A DNA stretch of 64,000 nucleotides from Agelaius tricolor (Eukaryota > Chordata > Aves > Passeriformes > Icteridae). The notes beneath the pieces were generated by a model, which was not told the DNA's origin, did no database searches, and saw nothing but the letters and a program-made list of their open reading frames with translations. Position 1 is the stretch's first letter, and the number at the start of each line of letters is the position of its first letter. Shown piece by piece: positions 20,701 through 34,700 of the stretch. A program made the translations under genes and the position numbers. The stretch spans positions 10,307,501 through 10,371,500 of the forward strand of contig JALJCS010000024.1 of the NCBI GenBank assembly GCA_023055355.1, in the 5' to 3' direction.

Positions 20701-23700
20701 GGGGTGGGAATCATTGCCATTTAGAAACCAATGAAAATTATGACCTTGCAGCCTGATGATGGCTTTTTTGAAAACAGCCAGAAAAATTATGAAGATTGAA
20801 GCTGTAGGAAGAAAAGAGTGGAAGGAACACGGAGACTTCAGAGTCACTGTCAGCACTGGGATGCATCTCTGAAGGGGCAATGTCGATGGCACCATGGAAA
20901 CAAATTGCACTTCTGAGCAGCATCCAAAAGAAAGCCCAGTGCTTTTCAGTGAAAGGTTTCAGCAATCAAGTGTTAGTATTTTCCAAATCTGATTAATCTA
21001 TTTGTTAAGGGAAAAAAAAAAAAAGTTTCAGAACAGAAATCTAGACTATATGTGAAAAAGACAGAATATATTATGGCTGTACCATCCTTTCTCAGATATT
21101 TAGAGTCTAGCGTTTCAAGCACCCAGCAGACATCTGCAATCCAACATCTACAATAGGAACTTACCTGAAAAGAGATAGTAGGTGAATTGATAAATACAAT
21201 TATGTTGGCTGATGTTAAATATGCAGCAAGTTATGTGGAAAAGCAGTTAAGTTCTTGTAGATTAGCTGTTCCAGTGACAGTTAAATATCTGTGGATCAGA
21301 AAAAAGTTATTTTATTTAATTGACTGTCAATACTTGAAACAAGAATGCCACAGAAAAGTGCAGCTTTACTGGCAGTGGTTTCAGGGTATTGTAGAACAGT
21401 CTGTAATGTTAAAAATTAATAGACAGGATGAGAAAAATTCTGGAGAAAAGCAGTGGCACAAGTTGCTGTATGGACATGCATCATACTGGTTGAATCTGTT
21501 TAAGCAAAACCTTCCACTGGGAATCTACAAGTGGATTTGCAGAAACATCCTTGTCATCATCATCAGTGTGGAGACTGCTTAACATAAAAGGTTCTACTAC
21601 TTCAGTGACTGATGATGGAGCAGCCACATAACATGCCTGGAGACTTCTGCTGGGAGTTGGGAACATTATCTTGGGATTGTAAGTGGTGACAAAGCACAGC
21701 TTGAAAACAGACTCATCTGTGTAATTAGTGATACAGAGATTCATTCCCAGTCAGGGAGCATGATCAGTTAATTAAATTGGTTACTGTGGATTTGATACTC
21801 CTTAGAGGGAGAGTGTCAGGCTTTGCTGTCACATGTAGAGTGCAGCTGGGTGTGCTCATGGAGATGTTATACTACACAGGACACAAGGCTAAAAGATACC
21901 CTATGAAGCAATAGCACACTTCTTGTTGGCTGACTGCCCTCATCCCAAATTCAGAAGGAAATGATCTGCTAGACAAGAAGAACTTTAAAGGTAGTAGTTG
22001 CTCAACAGAGTTCATACATTTTGTCATTTTGACTTCTGACTTACAGAGCCCTACAAAGAAGTTCATTCAGGGTTCCTGTTTAGTGTAAAGGAAAGTCCAA
22101 TTCCTGTAGTCAAGAAAACAAACAGGAGAATTGGTGCCCCACCTTTATAGGAATGGGGTCGCAGTTGAATTAATGTATGAGAGGCACAGCATACATTAAA
22201 TTAATCTTTTTCAGTGTATGAATATATTTATACAAAACTGCAAAGAGGCTTGATTCAGTAGTCAGAAACAGGTTTAAAGCCACTGGAGGTGAGATACAGT
22301 ATATTTGGATCATGGCTAGGTGAGCTCAAATTGGTATTTAGCAGATTTGTACTGCACTGAAAATTCAGCACTGGTTTCATTCTGAGTGATTTGCAGCATT
22401 GCTTTGTCTTGAAATTGAAATAAGCCATGCATGACTGTCTTGAAAAAATTCCAACCCCAAAGATATGTGGACATTTGCTATAATTCTACATGTTCCTGTT
22501 CTCACCGAGTTTGCCATGTTGTTTTTACACTTCCTAAATTAGTCTGTGTCTGTCACGTTGTTTAGGAATGGTTTAAATACTTAAGTAAAATTTAGAAAAG
22601 TGAATTAAAACTGGTCATAAAATATAGACACCAACTTTCCCTGGCCTACATAATCACAATTTTGTCAAGTATATGCTACTCCCTTCCAAACAAACATTGG
22701 GAAGACAAGGAGACTTCCCAAGTGTGTGTCCACGTGGGTTTTGTAAGCAACAGGATTGCATCTCATTCATTCTGTTAACAGAATTATTTTTAGTGATTCA
22801 TGTGCATTAATGCTTTAAGGCTCCTTTTAAGGGTCCAGTTCTGAATGCTCTGTCCTTGCTTTTCTATTTGCAACTAATTGTATTTCCCTATATTGTTCTT
22901 CTTACAGAGCAGTGGCTTTTCAGAAAAACTGCTGCTACTCATATTGATGAGATTTTAGTGTCTTCAGCTTTTCATATTTTATTAATATGTAATAGACTTT
23001 TTCATAGAAAAGTAATTTCAAAAAATGACTTGCCTTTTTAATGGGAGTTTTTGTTCATTTTAATGTATATCCCTGAAAATTGATTTAAAAATAAGTAATA
23101 AATGAGAATAATATTAAGCAAAAAATGAAAAAAATAACTTCTTTGAACAGACAACTAGCTACCATTTTAAATTTTCATAACATAGTTCTCTTAATTCAGC
23201 CGCTTTACCTTTTGGCAATTTAACATATTAAATTATTTATTTTTAGTATAAGCTTCTTTTATTAATGTCATAAGTGCTTTTACTTTCATAGTTCAAAGTG
23301 ATATGATTTCAAAACGATGCCTGTTACTTTGTGTAATATCACTGACTAACCTTTCATAAAAATTTAAGAGTATAAGCTAGCATTTATATTGCTTATTACT
23401 AAATTTATGAGCATTTGATTTGATGGCATTTCAACTGAGACCCCTCTTCAAGTGAGAAGTATTTCAGTTCTGAATGTGTATTGGCAAGGTCAATGCTTAA
23501 TTGGAAGACTGCATTTTTAAAGCAGAACATCTTTAGCACAGATGCCCCTTCCACTGTGGATTATTTGAATTCTTTATGCTTTGCTGAAAGTTTCTTTGTG
23601 TTGAAAATATTAACAATTGATTTATGGCTTAAACCTTTTAATTCATGCACTAAATGCTTTACATTTAAATGGCAGGATGTTTTCTGTGGGGTATATGGGA

Positions 23701-26700
23701 GTTCCTTAGGGAGGAACTTTGTTTGGAGTTTTGTTCTGACTCCTGCTGGGTGTTGCAGGACAAATCCCATCTCTGTTTCTTGGCTGGCCTCGGTCTCTGT
23801 TGCTTGTCATGATTTTGAGTGCCTTGAGAGAGAATGTCTGGCTCTTCGTGCCCACAGAGCACTGGTGGCCTGAGCCCTCTCCCTGGCTGGCCTCTGCACC
23901 AAGTGGCTGCCATGCAGGACCCAGCCTGAGCTCTAATGCTGGATGTTGCTTTGGTTTTCAGCAGTGCCCTTACCTGAGGCCATTCAGGCCAGCAGAGCCC
24001 CTGCCCAGGTGCTGAGCTCGGCAGCCTCGGACAGCCCCTGGAGCCATTCTCTGTTTGCCCTGATCCCCTCCTGGAGCAAGAAGGTGCTGTTCAAACGGGA
24101 GTCTGACCTCAGCCACCTCCCGGTCAGTAACAGATGCTTTGCCAGTTTCAGTGTTTGGCAGGGTTGTAGCAATTCTGTAAAACTGAATATTGGGAATTTA
24201 CTATCCAGTTAGTACATTTCTAGTTCTGTCTCAGATGATTGTCTTCATTTGATGTGACTTCAGCAACACCAACTAGTTTTGGGATTTCCAAAGAATTCCT
24301 GTGACAGGTACAGCTGTGTGATTGCTGTGTAAATTCTGATATTAAGAAATGAAAAGAAGCTGTATAGTCTGATGAACTTTGTGCAAAGTGTGGGTTTTTT
24401 TGGAATTGTGATAGTCAAAAGATGAAAATATCAATAAGATTCTAATAATTACTTGTAGGAATAAGTAGTTTTTACACATTTGGACTAGAAAAAGGATTAA
24501 ACTGTTGGGATAATAAAACTCCTAAATTTGAAGCCAATTGGTACCTCTAATTGTTTTTTAAATTATTTATTTATATAATTTAACTTGTTGCTGAAGATTG
24601 TAAATTGTGTTTTCATACACTATGTAGATTTTTCCCCTTCCTCCATAGCCTGAAGATGTGTCCAATACATCAGTGTCTTCTGAATTTGGAATAACTCTTC
24701 AGAAATGTGGCATGGTAAGTTTTCTTACATTTCTCTTGTTGGTAGGAAGTTTGTGCCCAAATGACCTTTAAAAAGTGGAAGGCTGCATGTGCCCATGCTG
24801 AGGTTTTGGCAGTATGTGCATTTTGATGCTACAATGGTCCCACTCTCTGAGAGGCACTGTTTTTGCAGTGTTGATTCAAAACAGAAGTCAGTGAAATCTC
24901 AGGCTTCAGGGCATTTTGGATTGTGGTAAAATGAAGTAAAAACCTGTCTGTCAATTTCTAAAACTGCAAATGGGCAAATCCCAATGAACTCCCAAGTAAT
25001 CAGACAAGAGGCTGGGTAGAGATAGAGACAAATTTTACAAGATGAGATAAACCTTCTGAGATATTCCCCTGGCCCAGCCATGGGTGCCCTAACTGGGTCA
25101 AGTGTGGACTTCTTTTGAAGGAAGAAGCACTGACCCCTGTGTTACCCATTGTGTGTTTGGGCATCCTAACACACAATCATAGCAAATCTATTGTGTCATG
25201 TCTGAGTATTCAGTGGGACTCACCTGAAGCACAATATTTAATGAAACAAGGTTTCATTTGACTTGTGTAAATGCTTGTAAGGAGCAAAGATAAGGAATTT
25301 TTTTTAACTTCCCATTTTATTTTTACTAGACTGTTATTCTTCCTTTTCTTTTTTCCCTATATTTTCCCTTTCTTTGCACTTGATAAAGCAGGTATGAATT
25401 TTTATTATTTAATTACAGTCAGTTCCAGTTAGCTGTCTCCTGGAGAGAGAGAGAGAGCACATCCAACTTTAGGATCAATCTGAATTCAGCCACTGAAATG
25501 GTGCCTGAGGGTAGAGGATTCAGTAACCAGTGCAGAAGAGGTGACTTTATAACCTTCACCAGATCAGCTGTGTAGAGAAGAATGAATATGCATCACATCT
25601 CATTGTGCTAATTACCTCTAATGTTGTTTTTGAAATGGCAGCAAATCATGATTAATGAGGCTGAATAGTAAGCATTTCAGACATAAAAGTAGTAACACAG
25701 AATCTTCTGCTTTTCTATCTGTGGATCCCCAGTTTTTGTACCAAAGCCTCTCAGAACAGACTTTGAAACCAGTCCCATGTTGTTTTTTTGCTGTGTTCAA
25801 CACAGCCTCACACAGGCTCATTAAAACTGAAAAATAACTGCTGTAGGAGATTAAAGGTAATCTGTTGTAGATGTTGTCTTTATCAGAAAATACTTTTGTA
25901 GTGCTATTAGTTGTAAATTACTGAAAACTACACAATTATATGTGATTGTCTTCCACCTGCAAAAGCAGTTCACATTTAATTTTCTTGGCTTATATTGTCT
26001 TCTGCTTCAGTTCTATTTTGAATGAACAAATGCTTTCATGCTAAGAGACATACTGGCCATATGGTGCTCTTTAGCTTTTTTAAATAGAAAAAAGTGCATT
26101 TTGCACATTTTCCTCCTCCTGCAATCAGTCATTCCTCAGAGCATGGAGGTGTCTCATGTTTGCTTCTTGGAGTCAGGATTTTTCCAACATCTTAACATAG
26201 AAATAGCCCTATTGAAACTGAGGTGTTTAAATTTTACCAGTGCTTCCAGCACCCACTGTCTTCCTTTTTTCCAGAAATGTGTTTCTTCAAGAGCTTCATT
26301 CCATAGTATGACGTGAACTTTTCTATAACAGTACTACACAGTGACAATAATCCTTAGCAGAGCTGAAATAAATCTTTAAATTTAATTGCTTGCCTTCTAA
26401 CAGTTTTGCTTGTCTTGTTTCTTAATCTCCTAAGCATTCGTGCATTGGAGATTATCAATGATTCTGTAATCTTTTTTTCTCCTTTCTTTCCTGTTTCTAG
26501 TTGCTCTAACTTACTCCTAACAAGGATCCTCCATTCCTTTCAATTTCTGTGGCAATTCTTTCCTTCTCTCTTTCCTCCTGTCATGTCCATGCTCTTGCTC
26601 TGGTTCCTTCACTCTCCCAGGTACCTGGTGTGAGATCTCTTGCAGGGGTTGGTGACACACATGGGACGCTTCAGCAGCAGAGAGAAAATAGAGTAGGTGC

Positions 26701-28762
26701 TTATGCATCATCAGTGGCTGCCATTGGATTTGGTTCCTGTAGGTGCCTGGCAGCCTAACCATCTGCTCCAAAAGCAAGAAAAAACATCTTCAGGCAAATT
26801 AGAGGAGCAATTTAAAAAAGATAACCAGTGGTCACAGTGGCAGCACTGTGTAGAGTTCTTTCTAGGAGCAGGCAAACCATACCTGTTGTTTGATTCTCAT
26901 CTGCTGATTTCAGGGGAAAAAAATCCAAATTCTTTCAACCCCTTTGCAATTGAGCTGAAGTCTGATGACTAGTCAAAAATAAGAAATGAAAAACATGGAA
27001 TTAATATTAATGAGAAATGGGGTTTTGAGGCTTTTTTCTTGTTTCGTTTTGATTTTGCTTTTTAAAGCAGGTATCTAGCTTTTGTGATTGCACATGAAAT
27101 GTTGAAAGGCATTTTGACTACATCATGCCAGTTCAGAAACGAGAAGAAAGACTCTGACCAAAATATAATACATTTTTAATACTTGATGTTTTTAACTCTC
27201 AGAAGTTGGGGTATAACTCATGATATACGAGCATGTGATATTGGCAATGGTTTCCTCAGACATATAACTAAGTCTGTTTTTATACATGCATTAATACATA
27301 CATGCATTTTGTACATGCATTAATACATGTTTATACATTGCCTGCAGCTTCTAGTATAATAAATAGTTGGGAATTTTGTGCCTTAATTTCTAAAACTGTC
27401 ATCTGGTTCTATGCTGAATTAGTATGAAATGCAGAGATCAGTGCACAATGAGACCATAGCTGCATGTATTGAACCCTATGGTTCAATAGGGTGAACTCTG
27501 GATACCATGAAGTCTACCACAATTCATATTTTTATAACTCATTTTTCATGAGGACTGCTTTATTATTTTATATTTGCTGGTGTCCAGATACAATGTAGAC
27601 ATTTCCTTAAAAGGAAGACCTAAAAAGAGAAAGGTTTGGCCTGAATCATAATTCTGTCGGTTTAAAGATTGTTAATTTAGTGTCATTATTTGAAACCTCA
27701 TAAATCATCATGAATATACTATAGATCACCATGTTACTATAGATCCTATAAAGATTTAGATAATTCTAGTTTAATATGAGTTACAGAGGAAGGCAGTTTG
27801 GGAGGTGAGAGGTCAGTAAGCAACTCTGAATAATTTCATTTAGAGGGTATAATTGCTCAGTGAGACCTAAGGGCTTAATGGAATAAATAAATCACATGAG
27901 TGCATGTTGCTAGAGATTGGTGATTAGTGTATGACCATCACTGCTAATTAGAAGCAGAGCCATGGACTCCCAAGTTCATTGGGGGCTCCATCTGCCCTCC
28001 CGTGGGAAGGGCAAGTCAAGACAGCCAGTGTCCTTCAGAGAATGGGGTTGCTGTCGAAGAAAGGAAAATAGAGACCAAAACTGCATGGAGAGAAATACTG
28101 TGCAGTGAGGAAGCTTGCAAAAGAAACATCCTTGTGGTACAAAGGTACAAATTTAAGAATTTTCCAAACTCTGGTTATAAAGTTATGATCCAGTTTTGTG
28201 TTGTATGAAGTTATTATGGGGATATTCAGAATTTGATTACGCTTCTGGTCCTGTATGAGCTGAGTTTCCACCTTCTGGCTTTCTGCCACTGTCTCCAAGC
28301 AGCAGCTTGACATACCAAAGATTAAAATCTCACTGGGAATGTGAGATCAAACTGAGTGTAGTTTCATTTGCAGATCACTCAGAATACCTTCAAAAAATAA
28401 CTTTGCACATATAATGAAGTTTTATTTGTAATCAAGGCTATGAATTTTACTGTTAAGATGCACATACAGCTATCTTGCACCATTAATAGTAATGTTTCTG
28501 ATTTCAGGTGGATGTTGAACATGACCCTCAAACTGCATACATTACACTTGTGATTAATAACACCAACACATTGCTCTCAACAAACATCACAGATCTTATC
28601 ATCATGGACAACATCACTGGTCTACATGTTCAAAAAACTAGTGGGAATAAGACCAGAAACGGCATACAGATTTACAGGAAAAGTTTCTTGCAAGGTAACA
28701 AAATCTCCAGTAAAATACCCCTCATAAAATATGTCAGAGTGCATCTGTTAAAATCACAGTAT

Positions 28763-28793
<31 letters not shown>

Positions 28794-31700
28794 GTTAATT
28801 AATTATAGTGGTGTAAATTATTTGATTATCAATTAATACAGGTGAAAAAGTCTGGGAAAGGTTTTAGGCTGCAGTTTCTAATTCTGTCAGCTCACTGTTA
28901 GCTATTTTGACTCCCACCTTTGAACTGCTTCCAGTCTTCCAGGCACAGAACTGAGCCTCCTTTACTTTGTAAAAGTTGCCATCAAAAATGAAAGAGAATC
29001 TTTCACATTTGTATTTGTTAATTTGGGGTATTTTTAAAAATTTCTGCAAAAGGCATTTTAATCATATTTTTGAGGCATTTTCAGACAAGTGTAGCAGCTC
29101 AGCTTGCTCAGGTATTGAGGTGCATTGGAATTGTAAAAGGCCATACAAACACGGAAGATGATTCACCAGAAATAAGGCAGCTCTTCTCAGAATGGGTTCT
29201 CTCCAAACTGAACAAATTATGAAGTCAAAGCAAGTAATAGAGAAATAATCCTCTTCCAGCTGTGAAGTCAGTTTGTTCCTTTTCTGATTGGTGGCAGTTT
29301 AATCAGTGCACGTGCATTAAATTTTATCTTTCTTGATTTCTTCATCTCCTTTTTCCTAATGACAAGCATGTAGAAAATTAGCAGCTTGCTTTTGGGAATC
29401 ACAACATTTCTCCAGGGGCTTCAGAAGTGTTCACTGATGCCTGTTTATGATGGAAGTGTCTCTGGCATGATAATTTTATGGTGAAAGATTTCCACGTAGA
29501 AAAGGGAAATAAATAGACCTGGGGCTGCTGTCTGATTGCAATTGGATACCCAAACTCCATTTCTGTTAACAGCAGTTTGAGCAGTGATTGCAGGACTGGT
29601 CTTTTTGGAAATGTGAAGGAATTGATGGCTTTCCACAGAGATTTCCTGGAAAGAATTATCCCTGAAAAAGAATAGAAAAATGGCTTTCATATCTGATCAT
29701 AGTAAGCCAAGTTGGAGCTGCTACATAATTTATTTATAATTACTGAATCTGGACTTGAAGCCAGCTTTTCAGACAAATCAGTGTGAAAAATACTGAAGTG
29801 GAAAAAAATCCAGCAGACCAGATTTCTTCATAGTTTGAGGTTTGGTCATTACTATATTAATCCTGAAGTCAGCCCATACCTTGCCACAGGGGCTGGGCAG
29901 AAAGGCTCCATCTACACTGGCCTCTGTACTGTCATGCTCAATGTTGGCCATAATAATTTTTCCATACTTCAGTGCATTGTGAATGAAAATTCACCTGAAT
30001 TCTGTCAGATTTCTCTTTGGTTTCAATAAGGGGAGAATCAACAAGTTAGTAGTTAAAATGTAGGCAGTCCATTTTGTAATAAATATATTTTAAAATAATC
30101 TCATGTGACTTTTGGTATAAAAAAAAAATGTTTTTGGGTAGGTCAGGGCATCATTTAATGCAGTTTCCAGATCCTGGGCTGAATTTGTTTGAATTCTTAG
30201 AGGCAATAGATAGATATGAAGGGTGTTGCTCAGATGACCATGAACTGGCTACTCTGGATGTGTGGCATCTGCTGTGTCAGAAAGGAGAAGCTCCAGTGCT
30301 GTCCCAAGCCTTCCCCAGGGATCTTTGAGAAATTTTCATTGAAGAAAGCAAATCTCTCCATATCTCTGTTTTAATAGGTGGAGAACACTTTGCCATCAAC
30401 TACTCTGCACTTCTTGATGCAGAAGAAATGTGGCATGGCAGGGTCTTGACACTGCCTGCAAAGCTAACTTTCAGGAGTTCATCACAGGTATTTTATTCAC
30501 AATTTTATTCTGCTCTTCACAAGTTTTGTAAAAAAACCAGTCTCCAGGGTGGTTCTTGCCTGCCTAAACAATGAGGCCATCATGTAATGAAATGAAACTC
30601 TTAGGCTCTCTGATTGTTTACCATGAATTTATAAATGCATTAATTATTCTTCATAGCTTAAGAAGTCCTAGACCTCCTTAAGTAAAGTATTTTTGTGTGT
30701 TGTCTTGTAGCCTTTCTTTATACTTTTCATATTTCTCTCCAGTTTATTGATCTGTCCTGGAAATAAGTGTCCCACATACTTACATGTGTATTCTTGAAGT
30801 CTCAGAGAGATTGAAATTTTTGCCATATTTTTATAATAAAATAGTTTATTTTAACTGAAAAACAAGTTGCAGCCATGGAAAAACCTCATTGCTCATAAGA
30901 CACCATTTAGTATAAGAGTTTTCTGTGTTTGAAAGATTTTTCAGAGAAGCTGACAAATCTCCGTCTTTGCTGATTTTGAGAACCCTGTTGCATCAGGCTC
31001 TGAAACAAATGGTTCTAATGCTGGAATTAGCCTGGCTTTGAGTAGGAGACAGGACAAGTGGTTTCTGCCAAAGTAAAATTTTTCAGTTCTTAAATATGGC
31101 TTGATGATTTTTCTGTGGTTTTTATAATTACATGTAATTATAACCTGCAGATGTACTTTCATTTCAGTTGCCTTTCTCCTTGGTTTTGGAGGAAAAGGTG
31201 TTCCATGTGTATGGGAGTGGTACTAGAGTGGCGTAGAGGAAAACTTAAAAAAACAGGGCATGGCATGGTAAAAGTAGAGATTTTTGTACTGACTGTGGCT
31301 CCTGTTCTGTGCATTCTCAGTCAACCCAGATTTTATAGGCAAAGAAAAATGTAATATATTGTGCATTGGGATATGGAGAGTGTATCCCACAGAGCAGCTG
31401 CTTCCATGTCTTTTAGTGTTACCTCTAAGTACACTGCATTTTCCTATCAGATTTATTTCAGCTTTAAGCTTAGTGAGAAGTATAGCTAATCTTCTAAGGA
31501 GAGGTTTTTCTAGAGACTCTAGGCTGTTTGCCAGTGGATTCTGCTTTTTTTTTTTAATACAGGTAATTTTTTATATCTCTCTCAGAATAAAACACATCTC
31601 GTATCATTGGCAGCATCACTTACCATAACGGAAGAAGAGAAGACCAAGGTAAATTCTATGATTTGGTATTACATTAACTCTCCTGCTTATGTTTCTGGAC

Positions 31701-34700
31701 AATCTAAAGTAAATCCTAGGAGCTAAGGATGTACATGTGTGCTTGTGTCTCATCACTCAGCTATTGGCTAGTAATCATACACAGGTTCTGCCTTCTCAGA
31801 TTTTAAGAGGAAGAAAGCAAGACTCAACATAAGAGTTTTTTTTTTTTTTGTCTTAAACCAGCAATATTTAGTACAGAAAATCTAAAAATGCCATTATGCT
31901 CCTTGCCATGTTCTTTCATTTGAGGAATCATCCAGGCATAGGAAATGGTGATGAGGATTATGCTCACCTGCTGCTGTGCCTAGCCACCATGAGAAAGCTT
32001 TTTGTTTTTCCAAAAGGGTAAAAGTGTCCTCCACCCATTGAGGAAAGGTTTCTGTATGATGCTCATACTCAAGCCTGACAAATAAAACTGTGGAAAGAGT
32101 GGCATAGTTTATGCTTCCTTTAATTTTTTAACTAGTCATTCTTCAGTATGACTTTCTGTTCTTGCCTTCTGAAGTATTCTGAAACGTAGTTTTTAACAGG
32201 CAAATAAACCTTCAAAATTACATTGCAGCACTATTATTCTTTTAGATAGTTTTTTATTAAAAATCTCTCTACTTCATCCATCAGTTTCATTGCTAGAGTA
32301 ATGCCTTTCCCAGACTTGTTTCTTTCCCCCAGCCTCTCATTAGTTTGACAGGCTGCTGTTGCAAGGGGTTATTTTTAAAGAAGCTGTGGCTTGGTTGGCC
32401 CGAGTATGTGGAGGGATAGAATGTAAGAAAATAAAGATAGTGCAGAAGGTAATCTCACACCTGAGGAGCTGCAGCTGTACTAATCACCAAAGATTAGGAA
32501 CAGCCCTGCCCTTGAGAGGCCACAGCTGTGTCCAATAACAACACGAGTGCTATAAAAGAGTGGGTTAGGGGAGTGAGGAGAGAGTTGGAGTTTGTTGGTT
32601 GTGCTGTGAAGAAGAAAGAGTCAGTGCTGCAAGGAGCTGCCCATGAGAACTCACCAAGAAGGTATGGGAGCTTTGCAGTATGATGGTACCAAGAGTACTG
32701 AGATTATTTGTGTTCAGGCAGAAGCAAACAGTTTGTTTCACCACAGAGCATTTTTGCCATGGCTGTGCACGTGGATAGGGCTTGCCTGAATAGGTCCTGA
32801 GGACTAGACCACTCATTCCTTCCATGGGCCTGTCCTATGAGTTTCTTTCTGCCTTTAGAATAAGTAATCTGTTTGGAGATTGGGCACAGGGGCCTCTTGT
32901 TCCAGTATTCTTTTCTGCTGGGATCTCTGCCTTCTCAGCTTTTATTATTGTACTAGATGACATATCCAGACATGGCTTTCTTGTAATTGAAGATCAAATG
33001 CCTATTCTGTTAAATTGAAAGCCATGATTAAACATGATATGAACTAAAACTATACATAAGCTAGAGAACTCATGGTCCCTGGATAAAGATCTAGTAATAT
33101 TTTAAAGGACTGGACGTTTGTATAGCTAAGAATTACAAATGGACTTGCCATAAATCTATTTTTTGGAAACTCTTAGAGGTGTAAACCATGAGGTAGCTGA
33201 CTGGGTTAGAAAAATAGCGTCATGAATGTTTTTTGTAAAATTTGGTGTGAATTGATTTCCAGCAGTTGCTGATGTCTTAAGCCAAGACTGTAAGCTACAT
33301 TGGTCTCAACTGATCATGAAAATTTCTGCAATCTGTTATTATACATAAAACCTTTTTACTGTGCTTATTATTTTTTCCAATTTGAACTTGATAGTCAGAC
33401 CTCAAAAAGCTCTTGTGAACTGTTCCAGAGGGAGGTAAAATTAGCTCAGCTGCATTTGAACTTAGTAAATCAACAGGCATGGTAACTAAAATGTGTGGAA
33501 AATACCATAAATTTTTGAAAAATAAAGCTTAGAAATTATTTTACGCATCATATTTCACATGCATAATATTTGACTTTGAGCTGTGGCCAAGCATAAGGTG
33601 TTTTGGAATGAAACTAGTTTGTGCAAGGAAATTAGGATTAGCTGGAGAAGGTGTGATATATTTTATTTCATTCATATCGTCAGTTGTCATAAATGTTCTC
33701 TATCTCAAATTTATTTATTAAAAATAAATTTGTTCATGAATGTGTTAAAGCCAAGGCACATATGTGACTAAGTGGGCAGTATTTGAATGACAAGTGAAGA
33801 ATTAATTATGTAGTAATGACAGTGTCATGCTACATTGATTGACCAGCTGATGCTGGTCCCATCAGCTTTCACATGATTTGTTTGAACACTTAGATACTTT
33901 GCTGTCCTTTAAAGTTTTACAAACCCTTTCTCTTCTGTGCACTGGAAGAAAGTGCTTGGTTGCCTGGAACAAGGTAATTTTGTGGGTTATGAAAAAATAG
34001 GAGTATTGCTCATCTGAGGGTCTGTGCTAGATGTCACCCCACAGCGCTTCAGGGCCTGTCAGTACTTTGTGCCTCTGCCTTTGGCTGGGGGACTTTTGAT
34101 GCTGAATGGGACACTGGTGGAAAGGGAAGCTCTCCCATCTAAGCCTGTTGCATGGGAGAGATGATAATAATTCCTTTACACTGATTTTTATGAGACTTGC
34201 TTCCCTCAGCATCATGCAAAGCAGTGGCAGCATATCAATTCTTGGGCCTGTAATGGCTCTTCCCACTGCTGGGATGGCTTTAGAGGTTGGCTTCAGGAAT
34301 GGCTTTTCAGGCCTGCTGGTGTGTCCATGGTTTGAAGGATGATCTGCAGGGCCAACACTGGGCTTGACTTGAGCCAGAGCTCTGGCACCTTTCCTGCACC
34401 ATCTGCTGTGGTGCTTTCAGATGGCATTAAGCACCTGCTGTGTTCTGCTTGGACTGACAGCCCCCAGTGACATGGACTGTCCTTCCAGAACCCATTTTCT
34501 TTAAATATGAAAGCACAGACAAAACTGCCTGCCCTCACGCAGAGTGACTGTCCCCCCATGGGTCTCACCTCTTCCTTAGAAAGCACAGAGTCATAGCCAG
34601 TGCTTTTTCTTCACCAAAAGAAAAGCAGCTTCTTTCCAGCTTCACTGAATCCATAGCCTCACCAGATCCTTGCTTTCCCCAGAAGCCTAGAGAGATCCTT

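Larger units (their letters stand above)
14740..23961 (+). other. EVC2: EVC2 intron 1
   Basis: 9.2 kb. It holds a CR1 fragment at its start, a second CR1 at 17968-18552, a 31-bp direct repeat pair, a 24-bp tandem duplication and an exon-like segment at 15537-15611. Nothing else recognised. Confidence 0.8.

Noticed and set aside
22907..22960. Segment encoding a Cys-Cys motif after ttcttcttacag, considered as the missing EVC2 exon
   Set aside because: A TGA follows the motif before any GT donor, so it cannot be a coding internal exon.
23481..23873. 130-codon plus-strand open frame just before EVC2 exon 2
   Set aside because: Different frame from exon 2, no matching acceptor or donor, no similarity to the limbin N-terminus.
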